Source: Callorhinus ursinus
Lineage: Eukaryota > Chordata > Mammalia > Carnivora > Otariidae
Length of the DNA: 64,000 nt
NCBI RefSeq assembly: GCF_003265705.1
Contig: NW_020312785.1
Span: forward strand, 17,248,023 to 17,312,022
Direction: 5' to 3'
Shown here: piece after piece, positions 55,450 to 64,000 of the stretch
How positions within the stretch are numbered: the stretch's first letter is position 1
How the letters are laid out: the number at the start of each line of letters is the position of its first letter
Notes under the pieces: model-generated
Told to the model about the DNA's origin: nothing
The model's database searches: none
Seen by the model: the letters and a program-made list of their open reading frames with translations, nothing else
Translations under genes and position numbers: made by a program

Positions 55450-55765
55450 AGGTAATTATTATCCCCATGATATTTTTTTAAAGATTTTATTTATTTGAGA
55501 CAGAGAGTGAGAGAGTGGACGAGCATGGGGTGGGGGGTGGGGGGTAACAGACTCCCTGCCGCAGGGAACCCGACGTTGGGCTCAATCCAGGAACTGTGGA
55601 ATCACGACCTGAGCCAGATGGAGACAGTTAACCAACTGAGCCACCCAGGCGCCCCTTTCCCCATGATATTGATGAGGAAATTGAAGTTCAGTGGAATGAC
55701 ATAACAGCTATCCACAGTTTCACAGTTAGTAACAAGAGGCCAAGGTGTGAACTAAAGAAGTAAGA
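55450..55765 (+). repeat. MIR SINE split by a younger SINE
   Basis: Left part 'GGTAATTATTATCCCCATGA'. After the inserted SINE comes 'TGATGAGGAAATTGAAGTTC', then 'CAGTTTCACAGTTAGTAACA' and 'AGGTGTGAACTAAAGAAG'. Together they form the second half of a MIR. Confidence 0.82.
55475..55658 (-). mobile_element. SINE inside a MIR, perfect 12 bp TSD
   Basis: Antisense SINE (AAAGATTTTATTTATTTGAG ... 'CTGAGCCACCCAGGCGCCCC'). The TSD CCCCATGATATT is at 55463-55474 and 55659-55670. Confidence 0.96.
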
Positions 55766-55769
55766 CTCA

Positions 55770-56840
55770 ATGCTTTCAACCTCTATGAAAATTGTCTTCC
55801 CTTTACAATCAGGATGGAGCGCTAAAAACTGTGACCAAGGTCTTGAAACATCAAATTCCAGATTCCTCTATGCAAAGACTGAGTACCCATTTGAAATGTT
55901 TAATATACTGCATGTTTATATCATTGTAGGTCACATTAATCCTATATTAGTGCTGTTTCCCAAGACTAGTATTTATTAGTATTAATATTACTGTTAATAT
56001 CGTCAATATTAGCATTTATTAATATGTAGTGCTTCTCCATATTAGTGGTGTAGTTTTTAGCCAGGTAGTGGTCCTGAGTCAGATATTTAAAATAACAGTT
56101 ACAAAAAAGAATTTCTGAGTTTCTTCCCAAGCTGACTCTTTGATAATTCCGTGCTTTTATTACTTTAATGTGCATATAAGTCACCTGGATCTTCTTAAGA
56201 TGAAGACTCTTGGTCAATAATTCTGGAAATGATTCAGCATTTCTAACAAGCTTCCAGAAGATGTTCAGAGACCAAATTTTGAGTGCTGACTACAGAAGCT
56301 CTTCAAACTCTTTCTAGATATTTCTTGGGAGTGAGAGGGAGGAAGTACATGCACCAGAAAATGCTTTGGTTATATATTGCTAGGACTCACTGCAGTGATA
56401 TCTCTAATGTGACTAAGCGATATCTACATGATGAAACCCACTGGCAGTATTCTCTTCACTGCCCAAGCCTGGCCATGCTCTTTGTACTTAGGAAGTCAAA
56501 GATCAAAAGCTTATCTCATACACTAACAAAATCAAATGTGCTTGCTATATGTTACACATCTTGATACAGTATGATGTCATTAAGAATAAAAATTATCACT
56601 AAATCAAATTGCAAATTGTTTTAGGTAATATATAGGTTTTAGCATGTTTAAGGTACTTACTGCTAGTGATTAATTTGACCCCCACCAAAACCTGTAATTT
56701 TTTATTATACCTTCCAAATACTGAAGATCTTTTTTTAACCACATAGAAATAGCAAATTCAATTGAATTTCTATCCAAACGCAAAGTATCTACCAGCTACC
56801 TAAGAAATAAAAGAAAGAGATCCCAGTAAAGCTGGATAAC
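55770..56840. other. Unassigned AT-rich stretch
   Basis: No gene. Frames of 69-93 codons (55770-55979, 55966-56217, 56283-56564) have no known motif. Short AATATTA-type repeats lie near 55980-56035. Confidence 0.5.
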
Positions 56841-56844
56841 GGTG

Positions 56845-57440
56845 TTAAGGACTGAATGTTTCTGTCCCTCCAAAATTCATATGTTGAAATCTTAACTCCC
56901 AATGTGATAGTACTTGGAGGCAGGGCCATTGGGAGATGATTAGATCATTGATTAGGTGAAGCCCTCATGATTGGGATTAGTGCTCTTAAAAAAGAGACCA
57001 CAGAGGGGCACCTGGGTGGTGCAGTTGGTTAAGCATTTGACTCGGTTTGGCTCAGGTGGTGATCTCAGGGTCATGAGATCGAGCCCAGCAAAGCCTGCTT
57101 GAGATTCTCCCTCCTGCTCAAGCATGCTCTCTCTCTCTTTCTCTAAAATAAATTTAAAAAAGAGAGAGAAGGAGAGAGAGACAGACAGCAGAGAACTCTT
57201 TTTACTTGTCAGCCATGTGAAGAAACAATGAGAAAATGATGGTCTGAAGCCTGAAAGAGAGCCCTAACCATTACCTGATCCTGCTGACACCCTGATCTCA
57301 GACTTCACAACGCAGAGTACCAACCACTATACGATCACAGCAAGATCTCAGACTTCCGACTCCAGAACTGTGAGAAATAAATTTCTGTTGTTTATAAACC
57401 ACCCACTCTCTGGTATTCTGTTGAAGTAGCCTGAAATTAG
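56845..57440 (+). mobile_element. MST-type MaLR LTR with SINE insertion
   Basis: 'AAGGACTGAATGTTTCTGTC', 'CCTCCAAAATTCATATGTTG', 'GGCAGGGCCATTGGGAGATG' and 'GAAGCCCTCATGATTGGGAT' lead up to the SINE. After it come 'CAGCCATGTGAAGAAACAAT', 'CTCCAGAACTGTGAGAAATA' and 'AATTTCTGTTGTTTATAAAC'. This is MSTA/MSTB pattern from end to end, a solo LTR. An extra block at about 57295-57345 duplicates part of the 'CAAGATCTCAGACTTC' region. Confidence 0.9.
57005..57166 (+). mobile_element. SINE inside the MST LTR
   Basis: GGGGCACCTGGGTGGTGCAG, 'TCATGAGATCGAGCCCAGC', AAAATAAATTTAAAAAA. It lacks part of the middle. A purine-rich GAGAGAGAAGGAGAGAGAGA tract follows the tail. Confidence 0.92.
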
Positions 57441-57687
57441 ACAAATAATGACTTTAGAAACGCTGTTTAGTGCTATTCTAATCATAGACTCAGCAATGTA
57501 AAGCTGGCTCACATTGCCTTGTCCAAACCATTCATTGTATACATGCAGAAGCTAACACTTGAAGGATTCAATAAGTTATTTAAGGTAAAGTTAGCAAAAG
57601 GAAGAAGAGAACATTAGACTTTTGACTTCTGGGGTTTAGGAAAGAACAGCCCTCCATTTGCATTTACATACCTTCAATGTTATGATA

Positions 57688-58012
57688 TCAGTCAGGATAG
57701 GCTACGTTATGTGCTACATTAGAAAATGACTCTCAGGTCTCAGTGGCACACAACAACAAACATCTATTTCTTACCCATGTGATATACCCACTATTGGTCA
57801 GCTGTGATTCTGCTTCACCCCTTCTTCATTTTGTGATCTGGGTTGGCAGAACAGCCCTATCTGGGAGATGACTGTTCCCATTGTAAAGGGAAGAAAGATA
57901 AGTTACTTTTACTCACATTTCATTAATCAAGAAAATCCCATAACATATCAGAATATATCTTCCACCTGCAGGGAGGAACACATCAAAGGTCAGGGACAAC
58001 ACTGATGACTAT
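57688..58012 (-). mobile_element. Older MLT1-type LTR
   Basis: Antisense MLT1 of an older subfamily: 'GTCAGGATAGGCTACGTTAT', 'CAGGTCTCAGTGGCACACAA', 'AACAACAAACATCTATTTCT', 'GGTCAGCTGTGATTCTGCTT' and 'CTATCTGGGAGATGACTG'. It ends near 'ACACTGATGACTA'. Confidence 0.72.
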
Positions 58013-60205
58013 AGAGCTCAGAAGGATACTTTTCTACCAGGGTAGTATAAATACTATTTTTAAATGAAACAGTCTTTCCACGTACAAATGGTAGGAACTT
58101 TGGTGCTTTTGCATAGATCTAGCACGTACAGCATATGCTCAGTAAACAGCCCATTTTCAGTCCATCTTCTTCCCTGGTGGTTCCAATTGCAACAGTGTTT
58201 CCCAGCAGAGATTGGTCAAGGTTATTTTGAAGTGCTTAAATGAGAATATTCTCTCCTGTGACCTAAGAAAACAGCTATAAGTCGCAGCTACACCATTTTG
58301 TAGTTGATAGATTATGGAGCAAAATGATACATAGATCACATCAAAAAGATGAATGGGCAAGAGAGTAGGGATGACAGATGATTGGAGAGGCACCATGTTC
58401 TCTGTGTCAACAAGACATATGTAGGAACCCCCAAGTACAGGAAGGTTGACTCAAATTAAATTATAGCCCAGCCAGCAGATGGATACAGGTGGATAAATCC
58501 ACTCTCACAAAGATATGACCACTGTCACCTCTACACATGTGACTATAAAATCATTAGGATTTTATCACACTGGCTTTAGAATGACATTCTCATTTCAGGT
58601 CCCCAGAGCTACAGCAGATAAAAATGATAAGTGATATAGAAAAGACCACAGGACACTTTTCAGAATAAGGTCCTTACCTCCCTTTTACGTAATCCACAGA
58701 AGCAGGGGATCCCTTTGGTCCTCTCTTTTGGATATGGTCTGCCAGCTAGTATCAGGTGTAAATTAATGGACAAAATGAAACCAGAGAGAAGGCTATGTTT
58801 GGGAGAGATGGAGAGAAGGTATCGTTTCTCTTGTGTTAATTGATCATGACCGGGAGAACAAATGAGTAACACATTTAGTTACCTTCCAGCACTGAAGACG
58901 GAGACCAGGATGCAAAGTGGCTGTTTTACTGAAATACTAGACAAGCTCAGCTTCTTGCAATAACTCTGCTAGAGACAGGTAGGTTCCTTAAATTTTTCTA
59001 ACAAATTCCGTGTGAAAGGAATAACGTTTTTGGCAATTATATTCCAGTTATCTGTGTGTATGTCAATATATGTGTATTTGTTTTTGTGTGAATGTGTATG
59101 TGATTCTGAATATGCGTAAGTATGTGCATATGTGTATGTGTAGGCAGGTGTGTATATGAAAGTATGCATACATGTATGTGTTTATATGCACATAGGCTGA
59201 AGTTCTGACACATAGAGCTGCTTACGGTAACAGCATTCTCTTAATTATTTCCCAAATTTGGATCGATTCACATTGAGCAAGATTAGTTCCTGACAGTCTA
59301 TTTGGATCATTTCGCTGAAGAGTTCATTTTGTTTTCTGGATAAGAAATATCTAAAGGATACAGACATCTGAAGGGTTTAGGCTCTATTTTTATTGCAGGG
59401 TTATTGAGCTTGAATGTAATTGAATTGTGAACATACCAAACCTTGTTCCGCATAGATACTATCTTATGTAGTAATAATCTTAAAATGTTTCAAAAAATAC
59501 CTTTTTTTGGTAATCTTCTATTGAAAGGAAACACATTAGCTACCTTAATTGCATACTTTAATTGCACATTTAAAATTATATGTTTTGGGATCTCTCTATA
59601 ATATCTCTGTTTATTCTTTATCTCCAGAGATCTCAGTTTGGCTTTCATTGAACCTGCTTTTTTCCTCTGGCAGAACTTTTTTATATAAGGGAGACAATGG
59701 CAGGATTATGCAAAATGTGGAATGGTTTATTGTTGCCTTCCTACCTTCAAGTGGAGACTCTTGGGTTAAATTTTTAACAGTCTATTTTTGGTGAAAAGGG
59801 GTAAAAAATTAAAAACCAAAGTGTCAAATAAATGGTGGTTAGGCTTATATGTCCAAAATTTTGAAATTGTTTTTTTAGGTGTTTATGTAAAATTTGGCTG
59901 AAATAGTACAATCGATGTGACTTCTTTTTGATTACAGTTTGTTCTGTATTCACTCTAAGTTAAAATTGCTACCTCACACATGAACATTCATCTTATAATT
60001 AATCAAAATGTCAACTGATATGATCATTTTGCCATTATTTTCATAGAGAGTTGATTGGCATGGTTTCTTTCAAATCAACCTTGTAAGAGTAGGTTTTGTC
60101 TTCAGAATGAATTTCTTTAAACCTCATTAAAACAACATAATGATTACAAAAAAAGTGTTCACAATAAGTAAGTACTTCTAAGGTGTTCACAGAACATAGG
60201 TTAGA
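58013..60205. other. Unassigned stretch
   Basis: No gene. It includes a TG/TA-rich tract (59050-59200) and AT-rich DNA. A plus frame of 81 codons (59549-59794) has no known motif. Confidence 0.5.
59050..59200. repeat. Degenerate (TG)n/(TATG)n tract
   Basis: Alternating purine-pyrimidine rich sequence (TGTGTATG, ATATGTG, GTATGTG units) over about 150 bp, imperfect throughout. Confidence 0.8.
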
Positions 60206-60211
60206 AGGTGG

Positions 60212-60712
60212 TGTGGGGCACAGTAGAGTATGCCCCAAACTGAGAAGGCACTTTGAGACCAAAGCAGGTGACTCCATACAGGTTACACAGAGTTTTTTCA
60301 GGCTAACTTACTGAGAGGAGAGGATCGGGCAGGGAATGATCCAAGCAGCTGCCTAGTTATTCTCCAAAATACTCGACCTCAGTCCACAGATTTTATAGAG
60401 TGGGGGGACATGCAGAGGGTATTATAGTGAGATCAGGGATTCACATGCACCTCGAAGGGTTTGCATATACTTAATTGACAGCTAACCTTTAATTAGGTCA
60501 AACTGTGCATCCGGAAGGGGAAAGACGGTGTTATCTCTAACAGATTCAAGAGTGACCAAAGCAAGCCCCCCCATCCCAGCCTTGGTGGGCATTTCTAAGT
60601 ATATATATTAATCACTGAGGGCTCAGAACACATAGCCCCAGGAGAGGTCATCGAGCCAACGTGAATAAGATGGAGAGCCAAAGGTGGAGTCAGTATTGTC
60701 AGCACTCCTACA
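60212..60712 (-). mobile_element. Candidate solitary LTR (family not assigned)
   Basis: About 500 bp beginning TGTAGGAGTG and ending GCCCCACA on the minus strand, i.e. bounded by TG...CA. A TATA-like TCTATAAAATC is at 60390-60401, followed by a more GC-rich downstream part, as in a U3-R-U5 arrangement. It is richer in G+C than the flanks. I could not match flanking target duplications or find internal retroviral sequence. Family unknown. Confidence 0.5.
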
Positions 60713-60904
60713 ATATGACATGTATATATTCTTGAATGAATAAGCTTATCATGTTCAATAGCAAGAGATAAAGAAAATCAAAAGCTCTAGATATTTTTTT
60801 GTTTTTGTTTATCTTTAAGATGTCTTAAAATTCCATCTGTAAACTAAGAACAATTTTAGCACTTAAAGGACTTTTATTTTTTTGCTTATTATTATTTATT
60901 TATT

Positions 60905-61802
60905 TTTTTTTATTTTAAAAAAATTTAATTTTATGTTCAATTAGCCAGCATATAGGACATCATTAGTTTTTAATGTAGTGTTTAATGACTCATTAGTTGC
61001 ATATGACACCCCGTGCTCATCACAACACGTGCCCTCCTTAATACCCATCACCTAGTTACCCCCTCCCCTGGTCCCCCTACATTCTGTAACCCTCAGTTTA
61101 GTTCTCAGAGTCCAAAGTCTCTTATGGTTTGTCTCCCTCTCTGATTTCTTCCCATTCAGTTTTCCCTTCCTTCCCCTGTGGTCCTCCGAGCTATTCCTTA
61201 TGTTCCACGTATGAGTGAAACCATATGATAATTGTCTTTCTCTGCTTGACTTATTTCACTTAGCATAATCCCCTCCAGTTCCATCCATGTTAATGCAAAT
61301 GGTGGGTATTCATCCTTTTTGATGGCTGAGTAATATTCCATTGTGTATATGGACCACATTTTCTTTATCCATTCATCTGTCGATGAACATTTTGGCTCCT
61401 TCCACAGTTTGGCTATTGTAGACATTGCTGCTATGAACATTGGGGTGCATGTGCCCCTTCTTTTCACTACATCTGTATCTTTGGGGTAAATACCCAGTAG
61501 TGCAATTGCTGGGTCGTAGGGTAGCTCTATTTTTAATGTCTTGAGGAAACTCCATACTGTTTTCCAGAGTGGCTGTACCAGCTTGCATTCCCACCAACAT
61601 TGTAGGAGGGTTCCCTTTTCTCCACATCCTCGCCAACACTTGTTGTTTCCCGTCGTGTTAGTTTTTGCCATTCTAACTGGTGTAAGGTAGTATCTCATTG
61701 TGGTTTTGACTTGTGTTTCCCTGATGTCTAGTGATGTTGAACATTTTTGCATGTGTCTGTGAGCCATTTGTGTGTCTTCTTTGGACAAGTGTCTGTTCAG
61801 AT
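60905..61802 (-). mobile_element. Young L1 3' end, 5'-truncated
   Basis: An antisense L1 3' UTR ('GTTCAATTAGCCAGCATATA', 'CCCTCCTTAATACCCATCAC') is followed by ORF2. On the minus strand a frame of 213 codons (61198-61839) is still open. It reads the C-terminal ORF2 section in order ([78 protein letters not shown]). The RT and endonuclease domains are absent, so it is dead. Few mutations point to a recent insertion. The upstream limit lies near 61802, where L1 similarity stops. Confidence 0.93.
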
Positions 61803-64000
61803 ATTTTAAAGCCAAAAGCAATAGAAAGACAGTTTTCAATGCTTTAGAATATGCTATAAGTAGTTTCGGACTTTATCAAAGGATTTCACATTTTGGCTAA
61901 ATATTAGAACTTAGTGAACCAGACAATATCATCTCTACTTTGTCAATGATATAGACAAATCACAGAGAACCAGTGTCCTTAAGATACTATTGCAAACCAG
62001 GGAGATGGCACACTGGCCTCTCAAAAAAAAAAAAATGCCTTATATTAACAGTAATATGCACACTTCGAATGTCCAAAGGTTATTTAGGATGACTAAATTC
62101 TAACCTAGAATATTCTGAAAAATTAAAGGTTAAAAAGGACTATAAATACCTTAAAATTATAAGAATTAGGAAAATTTTTAAAGAAACTAAGAAAAAAACA
62201 AATAGATATTATATCTTAACATTCTAGTGACAATCTATTAAGTTCAGAACTAACACATTCCTACACTAGAATCCTTATTCATGGAAAAGAAAAACATCAG
62301 TCAACTACAATGATGAAAGAATGTCTACTCTCAAATTAGTAAGTACTTTCTAAAGAAATTATTTCTGATTTTTTTAAAGTGCATGATGGATTCTATTTGA
62401 ATTCCTCATCAAAACCTAAAGTTAGAGTTTGCTGTAAAAGTGAGGTAAGAAAGTAATAAATTGATTAAATACAACAGATGTTTGTTTTCCTCTGACATAA
62501 TAGCCCAGATACAGAGTCAGGACTTGTGGTTTGGCTGTGCCATTCACATGAAAGAGTTTCCAAGACTGCTACGTACCCCCATTTTATAGCCTTCAGGAGG
62601 GAAAAAGAAAATTCCAGCAAGATTCCTCAAGGAGAGGATTCAGAAGTCACACATACCACTTTCTCCCTTAGCCCATCCTCCTGATCTTAATCACATGAAT
62701 TGAAAGAAGAGTGAAAACCGGGGACAGTTGCTGGTGGCCCAAGAGAAAACTCAGTGAGTCTCATCACTAAAAGAGAAGGGGAGAATGAAAACAGTGTTTG
62801 TATAAAATCCTCTTAGTTTTATACAATCTCTCCAAGGATCTAACGTAAAAAATCTAACTTACCATATATTAGTCCTGTTTAATTCCTTATGTCTAACCAA
62901 TTTCACCAAACTCATCCTCTGCCATTGACTTTATCATCCTTAACTAATAACTTAACAATAAAGCTATATTCCTGGTTACTCTGAGCTATTTTATTTTTAA
63001 TGTTAATAGTCCTAACTCTCGGCAGCAACAGAAAGAAAAATTCGTCAAACACATAACTGTAGATACAGTGCATTACTTTAGCAAAATCTCCCTATATACC
63101 TGGCCACTTTCACCTAGAAACTGACAGTCTTAATAATAAAGGAGAAGAAAGTAATATTCATATAAAGAAGCTATGCATCTACTTAGTAAAAATATATATA
63201 TAAAACCCCAGGGATTTATTTGGGTGATAGCTAAAAAGGCAGAGTCATAAAAATGGAAATGCAAAATTTTACTTGAGAACTCTGAGGCCCAGATCAGGCC
63301 AGGAAACCAGTTTCCTGAACTCAATGATGTCCTAATTGGATCTTATCTTGATCCTTCCAGTTAGGAAGGAAAAGAAGATGAGCTTTCTGGAACTGTTTTA
63401 ATGACAAGGCAGTGAAAACTGAGCAAGCTGATGTGGAAAACTTATTCTGTAAAAAAAGTAAAGCCTGATATAACACTTTGGTGATGATAGCAGGGCAATT
63501 AGATTCAAAAGCACTGAGAAAATTTGAAGCTGACTCTCTTTCAATATCAAAAAGTCTTTTGACCTCCAGGCACTAAGATGATTAAAGTTAAAAAGTAACA
63601 TGGCGAGAAGATTAATCTTGCCTCAGCTACAGCTGTGGCTGGCACAACAATATAAAATCGTGGGGCTGTGAATTGGTTAGGAATCTGGATGTATAGGGGG
63701 TTTCTTTGAAAATGACCTAAACTAGCAGCTGATAGGGAAGAGCATGCTGATATTTTTTCAAAGCTCCCTACTAACCAACTAAGATGCTATAAAAAGTGTG
63801 ATAACCCCTACTAGGAAAAACCAATCTCTCCCAGCCTAGTTCATTTTTCTTTCCTGAAATACAGGTCTATTTTTGAATACTGCCGTGAATAGAGTTCTCT
63901 CCTTTGGAACAGTTAAGTGCTATGCAGTTCAGCATGTTCTGGTATAATACTTTTTATTCAAAAGTTTCATAATCCACTTTACAGACAAAAGTAGATTAGG
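61803..64000. other. Unassigned AT-rich stretch to window end
   Basis: No transposon or gene recognised. Frames of 64-67 codons on the minus strand (63130-63324, 63398-63601) have no known motif. Confidence 0.5.

Noticed and set aside
5368..57166. tRNA genes (tRNA-like heads with A/B-box similarity)
   Set aside because: These are SINE heads followed by CT-rich bodies and poly-A tails; none has an intact tRNA fold context on its own.
61198..61839. 213-codon minus-strand open frame as a host gene
   Set aside because: The translated sequence follows the C-terminal part of L1 ORF2 and is embedded in an L1 3' end.

Overview
This window is AT-rich, non-coding DNA from a carnivoran mammal. No host protein-coding gene, exon series, rRNA, functional tRNA gene, CRISPR array, operon or prophage could be supported. 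The key evidence is about 28 tRNA-derived SINEs of the Carnivora SINEC/CAN class, with a head reading GCCTGGGTGGCTCAG, a CT-rich middle and an AATAAA(T)n/poly-A tail. L1 3' ends of carnivoran type are also present. The dog-type SINEC_Cf head (GATCCCTGGGTGGCGCAG) and the typical cat middle section were not seen. Several SINEs carry a CCTCTCATG(T)GCTCTC middle. My inference is an arctoid caniform (bear, seal or mustelid grade) rather than a dog or a cat. The species cannot be fixed by eye.

Layout. 1-5.3 kb: two MLT1-type LTRs in opposite orientation, then sparse DNA with L2 and MIR relics. 5.3-9.6 kb: dense SINE/L1 territory with three consecutive SINEs, a SINE split by an L1, a lone LTR and an old L1 ORF2 piece. 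10-15 kb: an old L1 3' end and a 2.9 kb L1 lacking its reverse-transcriptase region. 15-25 kb: MIR, a Tigger-like DNA transposon end, an MLT1, an L1MA/MB-like 3' end and SINEs. 25-32 kb: SINEs, a 5'-inverted (twin-primed) L1 and a ~320 bp segment present twice 1.95 kb apart. 32-43 kb: the most repeat-poor part, with MIRs, an MER5-like element and an MST-type LTR holding a SINE. 43-58 kb: a possible processed-transcript copy, MLT1/MST LTRs, many SINEs, and a young L1 3' end at 53.4-53.9 kb. 58-64 kb: a candidate minus-strand lone LTR and a young L1 fragment with a 213-codon open remnant of ORF2.

The reading frames in the window are fragments of transposons or chance openings. The longest (213 codons, minus strand) is the C-terminal part of L1 ORF2. 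The sequence could be intergenic or deep-intronic; nothing here decides which. The informative content is the insertion history: many target-site duplications can be read directly, and nested insertions give relative ages. Nothing in the window supports a new biological system. The most notable structures are the two-copy segment, the nested SINE/L1, the twin-primed L1, the RT-less L1 and a possible retrocopy.
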